64,000 bases of DNA from Candidatus Binatia bacterium (GTDB taxonomy: Bacteria; Desulfobacterota; Binatia; HRBIN30): the NCBI GenBank assembly GCA_026415395.1, contig JAOAHD010000007.1, positions 1,215,090 through 1,279,089 of the forward strand. Reading direction: 5' to 3'. A program made the translations under genes and the position numbers. The notes beneath the pieces were generated by a model. It was not told the origin of the DNA, ran no database searches, and saw nothing but the letters and a program-made list of their open reading frames with translations. Shown here one piece after another: positions 1-8,081 of the stretch; the stretch's first letter is position 1, and the number at the start of each line of letters is the position of its first letter.

Positions 1-165
1 AGCGCGCATGTGGTGGGCCGTCAAGCTCCGCAGTCTCTGTACCGGCCCGACATCGCTACCTTCGAAGCCGATTCGGTGTATCGGCAGGCCGACGCGGAAG
101 GTTTCATTCGCCTCAACGCGTTGCGCTTGAAGATCGCGAGCCAAGTCGGCTCCTTGAAGCTTTGA
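1..165 (+). CDS. argG: Argininosuccinate synthase, C-terminal end (partial)
   Basis: Only the last 54 codons and the TGA stop are in the window; the gene begins upstream. The visible tail contains [20 protein letters not shown] and DAEGFIRL. These match the C-terminal region of argininosuccinate synthase, where family members read GRKSPYSLY, ATFE and DAEGFI. The enzyme joins citrulline and aspartate with ATP in arginine biosynthesis in the cytosol. The ATP-binding N-terminal domain cannot be checked here. The next gene starts 25 bases downstream on the same strand and may be co-transcribed. The call rests on the tail motif alone. Confidence 0.85.
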   Translation, partial: SAHVVGRQAPQSLYRPDIATFEADSVYRQADAEGFIRLNALRLKIASQVGSLKL

Positions 166-190
166 ACCCTCGGAGCGGAAGGTTGCTGCG

Positions 191-1243
191 ATGAAGGTCG
201 GAATTGTCGGCTTCCCCCGAAGCGGTAAGACGACGGTGTTCAGTGCCCTGAGCGGGCAAGACGTGCCCGTGGGTGGTTTTGGCGAACCTGGCACGGTGCA
301 CCTCGGAACCATCAAAGTACCGGACCCGCGGGTGGATGAACTGGCCCGGCGCTTTCACCCGCGCAAGGTGACGTATGCCGAAATCGTGTTCGCTGATTTT
401 CCGCCGTCGGGAGCCGGGCGCTCGGAAGGTGCCCTCGATCCTGCGACACTTGGCCAAATGCGGGACATGGACGCACTTGTGCAAGTGGTGCGCGGCTTCG
501 CCGACCCGTTTACGGGCGCAGCTGCAGCGCCCGTGAGTGATGTCGAGGCTTTCAAGAGCGAGCTACTGCTGAACGATCTGATCCTAGTGGAACGGCGCCT
601 CGAACGGTTGAGGAAAGAAAAAGGCAAGGAGCGTGAACGCGCTCTGCTGGAGCGGCTGAAAGCGGCCCTCGATCGAGAAACGCCGCTCCGTCGGATGGAA
701 TGGAGTGCGGAAGAGGCGACGATGCTGGCCGGCTTCGGCTTCCTTTCGCGCAAGCCGTTTATGGTCGTGTTGAACGTGGCCGAGGAGCAAGCACGCGCGC
801 CTATGCCCTCCGAAGTCCAATCCTGGCTCGAACGCGAGGGGGTGCCGGGACTGGTTTTGGCTGGCCAAATCGAAATGGAGATCGCCAAGTTGCCCGAGCC
901 TGATCGTGTTGCGTTCTTGCGCGACCTGGGCGTCGAGACCTCGGCACGCGACCGCTTCATCCGGATGGCTTACGAGCTGCTGGACCTGATTAGTTTCCTC
1001 ACTGCGGGAGAGGACGAAGTGAAGGCCTGGACCATTCGTCGCGGCACCATCGCTGTGAAGGCGGCTGGCAAAATCCATAGCGACATCGAACGTGGCTTTA
1101 TCCGCGCCGAGGTGGTTGCCTTCGAGGACTACGTGCAATGTGGCAGCGAGGCGAAAGCGCGCGAAGCCGGGAAACTCCGATTGGAAGGGAAGGAGTACAT
1201 CGTGCGCGATGGCGACATCATTCACTTTCGCTTTAACGTTTGA
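191..1243 (+). CDS. YchF/OLA1-family GTPase or ATPase, divergent paralogue
   Basis: This 350-residue cytosolic P-loop protein belongs to the YchF/OLA1 branch of Obg-related NTPases. The P-loop is GFPRSGKT (residues 7-14), where canonical YchF has G-L-P-N-V-G-K-S. The next segment, with GTIKVPDPRVDEL, matches the YchF switch region. The G4-like motif is NVAE (195-198), the NxxE form linked to ATP use in YchF instead of NKxD. A helical region follows, then a C-terminal TGS-like (DUF933) domain from about residue 260 to the end, finishing IHFRFNV. The changed P-loop and the Pro-rich DFPPSGAG at the G3 position suggest a paralogue, not the housekeeping ychF. YchF proteins associate with ribosomes; the role here is unknown. 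ATG start with an AAGG upstream. Confidence 0.8.
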   Translation: MKVGIVGFPRSGKTTVFSALSGQDVPVGGFGEPGTVHLGTIKVPDPRVDELARRFHPRKVTYAEIVFADFPPSGAGRSEGALDPATLGQMRDMDALVQVVRGFADPFTGAAAAPVSDVEAFKSELLLNDLILVERRLERLRKEKGKERERALLERLKAALDRETPLRRMEWSAEEATMLAGFGFLSRKPFMVVLNVAEEQARAPMPSEVQSWLEREGVPGLVLAGQIEMEIAKLPEPDRVAFLRDLGVETSARDRFIRMAYELLDLISFLTAGEDEVKAWTIRRGTIAVKAAGKIHSDIERGFIRAEVVAFEDYVQCGSEAKAREAGKLRLEGKEYIVRDGDIIHFRFNV

Positions 1244-1281
1244 TTCGCCAGCGTGCGGGCGCCTTGCGGAAACGGGCACGA

Positions 1282-2805
1282 CTACTTGCGCCGCGCGGGC
1301 TTTCCCACTGCGGTGAGGAACATCACGCTCTTGCCGGCCCCGTGTGGGGAGAAAAAGCTGGTCACGTCGTCATCGAAAAAGGTGAGCCCAGTGGCACCGA
1401 TGCCCAGGGAAAACGCGGCCAAATAGATTTTGCCGCCGGCAATGCCGCCCTCGAGTTGAGCCGCACGATAGCCACGGTTCCCAAGGGTCGGAAGCACCTT
1501 GTGCAAGTCGGCCAAATGGTAAAGGTTGGCCGCGGCATCCGCAGCAAGGGCCTGTCCGAGAGCGAGCGCCCCAGCCTGGTGGCGGAATTCGCCGCGGCGG
1601 AGCAACGCGAGCCCGCTTCCGGTGGGATGGCAAAAGTATGCACCGGGATCGAGCCCAGTGACGGAGTGGACAATAGCGTATGCGTCTGTCAGTGGCCCGA
1701 CAGCTTGGAAGTCGGCTGGAATTTTCGTGCGCGCGGCGCGGACTATGACGCTAAACGTTGGCAGCGGAATCGGCTCGCGCTGAAATTTTCGCGTCGACCC
1801 GCGCCTAGCAATCACTTCCTCGATCGGGTCTTTGGGGAACTCGCGTAATGCGGGGAGCGGCTCGCCTACAACGCTCGACTGCAGGGACCACTCCTTCGCC
1901 CGCAGCCGCCAGCTTTCTACCTCGGCTGTGCTGTCGAGCGTGGATGCCTGATGCATCGCGACGATTTCCGGGTATTCGACCTCTCGGCGGGAGTACGGCT
2001 CCACCGCCACCTGCAGTGCTGGCACCGGCAGCGACTCGCCCGGTGGTTTTGCCTTGGCCCCTAACCCCACGACAGCGAGGCTTACCTCTTTTCGTCCATC
2101 GACGCCGAGCAACGCGTTGATCTCCCGGTCGACGAAACCGACGAGCAACCGGTGGCGAATCCGCACGCTTGCGGCCGCGGCGAAGAGATTGGCGAGGATG
2201 GTCCCACTGTCCCAAAACGCGTGGCGGTAGGTGCGGCCTCGGTACTTCCACGCGTTTCGCCAAAAGGTGCTCGTGCAAACCAGCCACACAGGCGCATCGC
2301 GGAGCTCCGGCGGGGCTGCTGCTGCAGTGCACACGTTGGCCCTAAAGTCTCCGCGGCGCAAAAGTCGGAGTGCGAAGTCCTGGGGCCCGAAGTGGTACAC
2401 GCCCGCCTCCAGTCCGGGCAGTGTCGCGCACACGACGTACAAATCGATGTGATGAAGGTTGCCCGTGCACGCGGCGGTACGGAAGGGGATGCGCATCCCG
2501 CCGAGGTTGCGCCAGCGGACCACGCCACCGCTGAGGTAGAGAAGGCGCGCCAGAGTGAACAAGTCCAGGCGCGCAGTGGGGTCGAAGTTCGTGCCGTCGT
2601 CGAAGATCGCTGTTAGGGCAGGAATCGTCGAGCGCGGCCACTCTCGGGGCAGCGGCACGGTGGGAAGATCGCGGTAAATTTTGAAAGGCTGCGGATAATT
2701 TCCCCAGTCGAGTGTGTGGGGGCTTGCTTGCAAGCTCTCCCAAGAATGGCTGGTCACACGATGGTAGTGCCACGCTGCGTTGGTTTGGGTGTTGAGTGCT
2801 GCCAT
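1282..2805 (-). CDS. Tandem SagB/ThcOx-type nitroreductase-fold oxidoreductase
   Basis: A 507-residue protein made of two nitroreductase-like (FMN oxidoreductase) halves, about 1-255 and 300-507. The second half holds RRGSTRKF (about 334-341), the usual FMN-phosphate-binding entry motif, and GGIAGGKIYLAAFSLGIGATG near the end. The first half has LARLLYLSGGV and GVYHFGP but lacks the Arg-rich entry motif, so it may be a degenerate structural half. SagB/ThcOx enzymes oxidise azolines in peptide natural products. Stand-alone tandem SagB-like proteins also occur in many genomes without a known substrate, and no YcaO cyclodehydratase is visible nearby. The ATG at 2805 is preferred to an upstream TTG because GAGGAG lies 10 bases before it. 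Divergent from the TPR gene at 3028. Confidence 0.75.
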   Translation of the reverse strand: MAALNTQTNAAWHYHRVTSHSWESLQASPHTLDWGNYPQPFKIYRDLPTVPLPREWPRSTIPALTAIFDDGTNFDPTARLDLFTLARLLYLSGGVVRWRNLGGMRIPFRTAACTGNLHHIDLYVVCATLPGLEAGVYHFGPQDFALRLLRRGDFRANVCTAAAAPPELRDAPVWLVCTSTFWRNAWKYRGRTYRHAFWDSGTILANLFAAAASVRIRHRLLVGFVDREINALLGVDGRKEVSLAVVGLGAKAKPPGESLPVPALQVAVEPYSRREVEYPEIVAMHQASTLDSTAEVESWRLRAKEWSLQSSVVGEPLPALREFPKDPIEEVIARRGSTRKFQREPIPLPTFSVIVRAARTKIPADFQAVGPLTDAYAIVHSVTGLDPGAYFCHPTGSGLALLRRGEFRHQAGALALGQALAADAAANLYHLADLHKVLPTLGNRGYRAAQLEGGIAGGKIYLAAFSLGIGATGLTFFDDDVTSFFSPHGAGKSVMFLTAVGKPARRK

Positions 2806-3002
2806 CTCCAATGCACTCCTCAAACTTCTACCACGAAATTTGCCGGGTGGGAAATGTTCGCGCGAGCGCTCGCAGAATCACGATCACGCTTGGATTGCGT
2901 GACGCTTCGAGTCGAAGCGCGCACCTCCCAACTTACCGCTCCGGAGAAACAGAATCCGGGCCGTCGGGGCCGTCGGGTTTCCGCAAACCGCGGGCAATGT
3001 TA

Positions 3003-3023
3003 CAGGAGCGAACATTGCTCCTG
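3003..3023. promoter_or_regulatory. Inverted repeat overlapping the leader of the TPR gene
   Basis: CAGGAGC (3003-3009) and GCTCCTG (3017-3023) form a perfect 7-bp inverted repeat with a 7-base loop. A second, interlocking pair is AATGTT (2996-3001) and AACATT (3011-3016). The repeat ends 4 bases before the first ATG of the TPR gene and lies in the divergent gap with the SagB-like gene. It could be an operator or a hairpin limiting ribosome access. Nothing shows which. Confidence 0.35.
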
Positions 3024-3027
3024 AGGT

Positions 3028-3738
3028 ATGATGAGGCGACGGGTTACGGTGTTCAGTGTGGTGCCTGCGGCCGCCGTGCTCGGGGTGGTGTGGGCCCGGC
3101 CGTTGCGGGCAGAGCCCGACCGCGAGGTGCCGTCCGAACCTGTGTTGGCGGCGGAGCAATCGCCCGGAGAGAAGGCAAAAGCCCTCGCCAAGCGGGCCCT
3201 CGCGTTGCTCAAGCAAGCGGAAGATGCGGCCGATCATCAAGAGAAGCGGCGGCTCTACGAGGAGGGGTTGCGCTTAGCCGATGCCGCCCTCTCACTCGAT
3301 GAACGGAATGCCGATGCCCACTTCGCGCGGTTTGCGACCAGGGGGCGGCTGTTGCTCTTGGATGGGGCAACGCCCAATCCTCTTAACCTGATGCGGCTGA
3401 ACCGCGATCTCGATCGTGCGTTGGAGCTCAACCCAAATCATGCCGATGCCTTGGCAGCGAAGGGTGGTCTGTACCGCCAACTCCCGCGCTTACTGGGCGG
3501 AAGCGAGGCGAAGGCGGAGGAGTGCTTAACTAAGGCGATCGCTTTGGAGCCAGAGCATGCCGTCGGAGCGCGCGTAGAACTGGCGCAGTTGTACTTTGAC
3601 CGTGGTGAGAAAGAGCGCGCGGTGGCTCTGTTAAAAACAGCCATTGCAATCGCCGAGCGCGATGGAAAGGTTCGCCAAAAAAACGAGGCGGAGGCGCTTT
3701 TAGAGCGCTACGTGGGAGCCATTCGAGGGCATCCTTAA
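3028..3738 (+). CDS. Exported TPR-repeat protein
   Basis: A 236-residue protein with an N-terminal signal sequence (MMRRR, a hydrophobic stretch, then Arg-Ala-Glu near residue 29), so it is probably periplasmic. The mature part is helical and consists of tetratricopeptide-like repeats: YEEGLRLADAALSLDERNADAHF, LDRALELNPNHADALAAKGGL, CLTKAIALEPEHAVGARVELA and AVALLKTAIAIAE. TPR proteins act as protein-binding scaffolds; no partner is evident. It resembles the TRAP-associated or family-less TPR proteins common in this kind of genome. There are two in-frame ATGs at 3028 and 3031; the inverted repeat just upstream sits where the ribosome-binding site would be. Confidence 0.7.
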   Translation: MMRRRVTVFSVVPAAAVLGVVWARPLRAEPDREVPSEPVLAAEQSPGEKAKALAKRALALLKQAEDAADHQEKRRLYEEGLRLADAALSLDERNADAHFARFATRGRLLLLDGATPNPLNLMRLNRDLDRALELNPNHADALAAKGGLYRQLPRLLGGSEAKAEECLTKAIALEPEHAVGARVELAQLYFDRGEKERAVALLKTAIAIAERDGKVRQKNEAEALLERYVGAIRGHP

Positions 3739-3762
3739 GGAACCGCGCGAAGGAACCGCGCG
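3737..3762. repeat. Perfect 13-bp tandem duplication
   Basis: AAGGAACCGCGCG occurs twice head to tail (3737-3749 and 3750-3762), starting inside the stop codon of the TPR gene. It is probably a slippage duplication. Confidence 0.8.
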
Positions 3763-3830
3763 CTAGGGTACACGAGGAAAGGGGCGTTGCTGATCAACCA
3801 GAGAGCGTGCGATAGGAGCGTGGTGGCACG

Positions 3831-4550
3831 ATGGGCAAAAGACGTGTCGTCCTTGCAGGAAGCAGCCTTGTCCTAGCGGCGCTTGTGCCGCTCGTGCTCT
3901 CTGGATGCGGCCGCTGCCGGGAGAGCCATCACCACCGCCATCATGCTGCCGCGCCCAACCGAGATGTGCGCGGCCCGGAAGACGTTGAAGCGTACATTCG
4001 CCACTTGGAGTCACCGGAGCGAGATGTGTGGCAGCGACCCGATGAGGTTATTGCCGCTTTGCAACTTCGCACCGACGCTTGGATTGCCGATGTTGGGTCC
4101 GGGCCGGGTTACTTCACCTTGCGGCTGGCTCAGGCGGCGCCGGAGGGAGTGGTGTTTGCCGTGGATGTCGAACCCCGCCAGCTCGACCGTTTGAACGAAC
4201 ACCTCCGTCTCCGAGGCGTGAGGAACGTGGTGCCCGTGTTGGCACCGGCCGACAATCCGCGCTTGCCGCCGAAATTGTTTGACCTTGTCCTTGTGGTCAA
4301 CACGTACCACCACTTTCCCGACCGGGTGCGGTACTTCGAGCACTTGCGAGAGGCGTTACGTCCAGGGGGACGGGTAGTGGTGATCGACTACCACAAGCGG
4401 GAACTGCCAGTGGGGCCACCGCCAGATCATAAACTGGAGCGCGATGTCGTCGTGCACGAGGCGCTGCAGGCTGGCTTGGTGCTGACCGACGCTCCTGATT
4501 TTTTACCGTATCAATACTTCCTGGTGTTTCGCCCCGTACCCCCGCGCTAG
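3831..4550 (+). CDS. Lipoprotein-anchored class I SAM methyltransferase
   Basis: A 239-residue protein starting with a lipoprotein signal peptide: KRR, a hydrophobic core, and lipobox LSGC near residue 26. A His-rich linker (HHHRHH) follows. The rest is a class I SAM-dependent methyltransferase. It has RDVWQRPDEVI, a motif shared by a family of exported-looking methyltransferases; motif I IADVGSGPGYFTL; an acidic strand end FAVDVEP; VVNTYHHF; and LREALRPGGRVVVIDYHK. An enzyme needing SAM outside the cytoplasm is puzzling. Substrate and role are unknown. AGGAG lies about 12 bases before the ATG. No obvious partner gene is adjacent; the TPR gene is 92 bases upstream on the same strand. Confidence 0.75.
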   Translation: MGKRRVVLAGSSLVLAALVPLVLSGCGRCRESHHHRHHAAAPNRDVRGPEDVEAYIRHLESPERDVWQRPDEVIAALQLRTDAWIADVGSGPGYFTLRLAQAAPEGVVFAVDVEPRQLDRLNEHLRLRGVRNVVPVLAPADNPRLPPKLFDLVLVVNTYHHFPDRVRYFEHLREALRPGGRVVVIDYHKRELPVGPPPDHKLERDVVVHEALQAGLVLTDAPDFLPYQYFLVFRPVPPR

Positions 4551-4816
4551 TGCGCCAGGTGTTTCAGGAGCGAACCCTCCGGCAAACTTTCGGACCCAAG
4601 AGCATGCCCATCCGCCGCTCGCGGCCTCGAGTGCACGAGCGTGCGCCGCACCCCCAGGCGCCGTGCGGCCGAAGCGGAGCGGCGACTACCCCTCGCACTA
4701 GAGCCACGGCGAGCCGCCCCGCACCGCGCGCCGCATAGCTTAGCCGCGAAAGCCTGGCGCTAGCCAAGGCTCTGCCTAGAGCAGCACCTCGCTGCCTTTC
4801 GGGAAAGCTCCCGAAG
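4551..4816. other. Convergent intergenic gap
   Basis: This 266-base gap lies between convergent genes and has no convincing gene. A 7-bp hairpin TTCGGGA/TCCCGAA (4798-4815) lies just past the stop of the minus-strand peroxiredoxin gene. It lacks a U-tract, so I do not call it a terminator. Confidence 0.5.
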
Positions 4817-5359
4817 TCACTCTTTTGGCGTCGGTACCGAGGTGGCACGAAGCTGCTGCAACAAGTCGCGCACTTGCTCCGCGTGTTTCTGTGTATCGAC
4901 ATCCTCGATAACGGCGCGGACGATGCCTTCTGGGTCGATAATGAACGTGCGCCGGCGAGCCATCCCGAGCCAGCCTTCGACTCCATAGAGTTTGACCACC
5001 TGTTCGTTCGGATCCGCAATCAGTTCAAAGGGTAAGGAGAGTTTTTCTTTGAACTCGCGTTGGGTGCTTAAACTATCGGTGCTCACGCCCACCACTGTGG
5101 CTTGCAAACTGCGGAGCGCATCAAAGCCGTCGCGCAGGGAGCTGGCCTCTGCAGTGCACCCGGGAGTGAACGACTTAGGGTAAAAATACAACACCACCCA
5201 ACTGCCACGGAGATCCGCGAGGGAAAGGGGCCCGGCCGTTGACGATGCCTTGAACTCAGGAGCCTTGCTTCCGACGGCAGGTACCGATTCACTCCGTGCC
5301 GGTCGCACAGCCACCACCGCGAGGGAGGCAACGAAGGCAATGAGCTTCAGCGACGTCAT
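4817..5359 (-). CDS. Exported peroxiredoxin (AhpC/TSA, BCP-like)
   Basis: A 180-residue thioredoxin-fold peroxidase with an N-terminal signal peptide, probably cleaved after ARS near residue 23, so it is likely periplasmic. The peroxidatic site is YPKSFTPGCTAEASSLRD, with Cys68 in the P-x-x-x-T/S-x-x-C pattern. There is no second Cys five residues later, unlike classic 2-Cys BCP, which suggests a 1-Cys mechanism. GVSTDSLSTQREFKEKLSLPF and a C-terminal TFIIDPEGIVRAVI are typical of the family. It would reduce peroxides using an external thiol donor, not encoded nearby. Its promoter should lie in the 179-base gap 5360-5538. Confidence 0.88.
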   Translation of the reverse strand: MTSLKLIAFVASLAVVAVRPARSESVPAVGSKAPEFKASSTAGPLSLADLRGSWVVLYFYPKSFTPGCTAEASSLRDGFDALRSLQATVVGVSTDSLSTQREFKEKLSLPFELIADPNEQVVKLYGVEGWLGMARRRTFIIDPEGIVRAVIEDVDTQKHAEQVRDLLQQLRATSVPTPKE

Positions 5360-5538
5360 GCAAGCACCCTATCATGCATCCGCATTCGAACAAATCCCGC
5401 TACTGCAAAAGTGACCTCGCGCGTCCGCTGCGCGGAATGCGGTGGGCGGTGCACCGCGAACGACGGAGCGGACGGAGCTGCGGTGCAGCCCGCTCCCAGC
5501 CGACCATTGCCCTGCGTGATTCGATCTGTGGGAAGGGG

Positions 5539-6642
5539 CTACTGCAGTTGCCCGAGCACCCACGCGGCGGTGTCTTCCGGAATGTCCGGCAGGAGGCGGA
5601 GGAACTCTTGCACGTCTTCGCCGACCACGCGGCTCGTGAAGTTTTCGCGGAGGAAGCTGTGGAAGTGCGCGGCCACCCGCTCGCTGAGCAAACCACAGCG
5701 CCTGAGCGTCGGAATGACGAATCCTTGCACCGGTCCGAGCCGGCCGCCGGGCCGAATGTCCTCTCGGATCAGTTGCTCGCGCTCCCTTTGCACGCTGCTG
5801 AGGAGCTCGGCCGGGTCGATGCCGACCTCCGACCAGATGGCGAGCAGCGCACTAAAGAACGTTTGCTGCGTCCGCGACCCGATCAACGTTCGTGCGGCTT
5901 CGAGGGCAAAGTCTTCGAGTTCCCGCCGTTGCGCATCGTTGAGGCACGGGACGCAGCGTGAGATGTACTGCACGCCGTATGCATGGTGACGCGATTCGTC
6001 GCGTGCCACGTACGTGAGCAGTTCCTTCAATAGCGGTTCCTCGGTCAGGTTCCGCATTTCCCGAAAACTGTAAAGGGCCAGGCCCTCGACCACGATTTGC
6101 ATCCCAACGAGCTTCTTCATCCAGTCGTCGGTCGCCAGCGTGGCATCGAGAATGTTCTTCAGCGCGGGAGCAATGGGGCGCACCTCGTCGAGCTTGTTGA
6201 TGTACTTGGCGAACACCTCGACATGGCGGGCTTCATCCATCGTTTGCGTGGCGGCGTAAAACTTTGCATCCGTATGCGGCACGGCGTTCACCAGTTGCGC
6301 AGCGACCATGAGCGCGCCCTGCTCGCCATGGAGGAAGTTGCTCAGCCGAAAACTCGCCATGCGCCGCTTGAGCTCCCACTGCGTCTCCTCTGGGAGCGAC
6401 CGCCAGTAGGAGCACTTCTCGATATCCAGGGCGGTGCCCATAGGAGTGGTGGCGAACTTTTCCATGTCGATGGGACGATCCCAGTTGATCTCTCGCTCTG
6501 CGATCCACTGCGCCTCCAACGCTTTGTGGTAGAGGTTCCGCAGTTCCTCGACCTCGGGATCGTAGTTCCATTGGTAAATCACTTTGAGGGCTGAATCCAA
6601 CGCGGGTTCTTGCGTAGGAGTTTGAATTTGAAACTCGCTCAT
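5539..6642 (-). CDS. Ferritin-like diiron-site protein (putative oxygenase)
   Basis: A 367-residue helical protein with a complete set of four-helix-bundle diiron ligands. These are E107 (HGEQGAL), E137 with H140 (MDEARHVEV), E186 (VEGLAL) and E216 with H219 (RDESRHHAYG). This E, ExxH, E, ExxH arrangement is that of the ribonucleotide-reductase R2-like/AurF-type oxygenases; length and motifs fit the ferritin-like-domain superfamily. The substrate is unknown. The gene overlaps the upstream GntR gene by ATGA, so regulator and enzyme are translationally coupled and the regulator may sense the enzyme's substrate or product, perhaps a fatty acid or CoA-linked compound. The exact diiron subfamily is not determined. 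Confidence 0.75.
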   Translation of the reverse strand: MSEFQIQTPTQEPALDSALKVIYQWNYDPEVEELRNLYHKALEAQWIAEREINWDRPIDMEKFATTPMGTALDIEKCSYWRSLPEETQWELKRRMASFRLSNFLHGEQGALMVAAQLVNAVPHTDAKFYAATQTMDEARHVEVFAKYINKLDEVRPIAPALKNILDATLATDDWMKKLVGMQIVVEGLALYSFREMRNLTEEPLLKELLTYVARDESRHHAYGVQYISRCVPCLNDAQRRELEDFALEAARTLIGSRTQQTFFSALLAIWSEVGIDPAELLSSVQREREQLIREDIRPGGRLGPVQGFVIPTLRRCGLLSERVAAHFHSFLRENFTSRVVGEDVQEFLRLLPDIPEDTAAWVLGQLQ

Positions 6643-7418
6643 ACAGTTTTCCTCCTCGATGGGCGCTGCTCAGGTACTGAGGCCGCCAGATGCGGGCCAA
6701 CGGATGATTCTCCTAACATTCGAAAGGCCTCGCGCAGCCTCGCCACTGCGTCCTTCGGCTTGCCTTGCTCAATGGCGTCCATGCACGCGTCTATCACGCG
6801 GACAAGCGGCGTTGGATCGAGGTGCAGCCGCTCTCGCGTTTCCTGCAACGGTGCCGATGCGAGCAGCATGCGCAGGCGCCGGGCCACCATTTGCCAAACA
6901 CGGTTGCCGGTGACATCGGCCACGAGCACCATGATTTCGCGCGCGGCTGCAAAGCGCTCCTCGCGCTGAAGCGTGGAATCTGCCAATCGGTCCCGCCAAT
7001 GGCGGAGGGTCTTTAGATGCTCGGGAGCTACCCGCTCAACTGCAACCCGCGCCATCTCGTAGAGCAACACGGAAACGACTTCTTGCATCTCGCGCAGCAG
7101 GCCTACGTCGATGTGGCCACCGCGGAAAATCATCGGAGCAATCAGATCGAGGGAAGCTTCGACGAGAGGCTGCACAATCACGCCGTCCCCTTGGCGGGCG
7201 ACGACTAAACCGGAGCTCTCGAGCATCTTGATCGCCTCGCGCACCGAGGTGCGGTTCACCCGAAAACGCGCTGCCAGCTCCCGCTCAGGGGGCAACTTGT
7301 CCCCCGCCCGGTAGTGCCCTTCCAAAATCGCATCGCGCAACTGATTGGCCACTTCCTCGTGCAGACGACGCCGTTGCGCGGGCCGAAACAAACGTGCCTC
7401 GACAACTTGTGCTGGCAT
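6639..7418 (-). CDS. GntR/FadR-family transcriptional regulator
   Basis: A 259-residue repressor-type protein. The N-terminal winged helix-turn-helix spans about 15-85 and has the GntR signature: LRDAILEGHYRAGDKLPPE, then ELAARFRVNRTSVREAIKMLE and LVVARQGDGVIV. The all-helical C-terminal half (about 95-235) resembles the FCD/FadR effector domain. It is the first gene of a two-gene unit with the diiron protein (4-base overlap). A candidate operator lies 20 bases upstream of its ATG at 7439-7449, consistent with autoregulation. The effector is unknown. Confidence 0.85.
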   Translation of the reverse strand: MPAQVVEARLFRPAQRRRLHEEVANQLRDAILEGHYRAGDKLPPERELAARFRVNRTSVREAIKMLESSGLVVARQGDGVIVQPLVEASLDLIAPMIFRGGHIDVGLLREMQEVVSVLLYEMARVAVERVAPEHLKTLRHWRDRLADSTLQREERFAAAREIMVLVADVTGNRVWQMVARRLRMLLASAPLQETRERLHLDPTPLVRVIDACMDAIEQGKPKDAVARLREAFRMLGESSVGPHLAASVPEQRPSRRKTV

Positions 7419-7718
7419 AGATTGTCCCAGTTATCAGGTGGTCCAACCAATTGCAACTTGCGACGGGCAAGATTCGTGGCGAGGAGCGAGTGGCAGTTCA
7501 CCGGACGGCGAATTGGAAAGGAGGAAGGCGGCGAGTCGCGAGTGGTGGAAGTAGGCGCGGGTTACCAGCCCTCAGGTGGGGTGGAGGGTAGCTGCCGCAG
7601 GATCGGAAGCCGCAGGTAGCAAATTCGCCTCGGTGGTGGGGCAACCGTAGGGGCCGTTTATGATTCGCCCGTGGCGACGTTAGTGGGAATCAGGCCAAAG
7701 GAAGCCGATACGGGCGCC
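7419..7718. other. Intergenic region upstream of the GntR unit
   Basis: This 300-base gap has no credible gene. It holds the candidate GntR operator at its left end. The middle part, 7480-7570, contains short tracts such as GGCGAGGAGCGAGTGG and GGCGAGTCGCGAGTGG. These resemble the degenerate 5' tract of the dispersed repeat family seen elsewhere, but there is no palindrome here. Confidence 0.5.
7439..7449. promoter_or_regulatory. Candidate GntR/FadR-type operator
   Basis: TGGTCCAACCA is an inverted repeat of TGGT and ACCA around a 3-base centre. It resembles FadR-subfamily sites (T-G-G-T-C-N-N-A-C-C-A-like) and lies 20 bases before the regulator's own start codon. The assignment rests on pattern and position only. 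Confidence 0.5.
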
Positions 7719-8081
7719 CTAGGGTTCGTGATCCTGCGTGTCGAGCGTGGCGGTGGGGGCAGAGAGCACGGCGCCAGTAGGCGAGGCCTCTTGAATTTTG
7801 GCGGAGGCCACTTCGGCTTCGAGCTCGCGAAAGCGCTGCTCGAGTTTCTCGAAACTCTTCGTCATTTGATCGGCAAGCTTGGTGAATTCCTCTAGTTGTT
7901 TCTCGGCCCGCGCCCTTGCCTCGTTTGCAGCTTCGAGCTGGCGCGTGAGTTCCCTCACTTCGAACTGCAAGCGTGCATCAGCCTGGGGTGGTGGAGCGAG
8001 AATGGTGGAGAGGATTGCCCCGAAAGGGATGCCGAGCACGAGTCCGAGGATGATCCCGCTCGAGAACCGCCAGCGCAACAT
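7719..8081 (-). CDS. Small membrane-anchored coiled-coil protein
   Basis: A 120-residue protein with one N-terminal membrane helix (about 7-30, SGIILGLVLGIPFGAIL). A charged heptad-rich coiled coil follows (about 38-95, with repeated E, L, K and R such as LEEFTKLADQM and LEQRFRELEAEV), then a short disordered tail. It is probably held in the inner membrane with the coiled coil on one side. Family not recognised. Its start codon directly abuts the stop of the DUF72 gene, placing it last in the four-gene minus-strand run 12639-7719. Function unknown. Confidence 0.6.
   Translation of the reverse strand: MLRWRFSSGIILGLVLGIPFGAILSTILAPPPQADARLQFEVRELTRQLEAANEARARAEKQLEEFTKLADQMTKSFEKLEQRFRELEAEVASAKIQEASPTGAVLSAPTATLDTQDHEP

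Noticed and set aside
4797..4816. Terminator after the peroxiredoxin gene
   Set aside because: A 7-bp hairpin exists but no U-tract follows on the minus strand.
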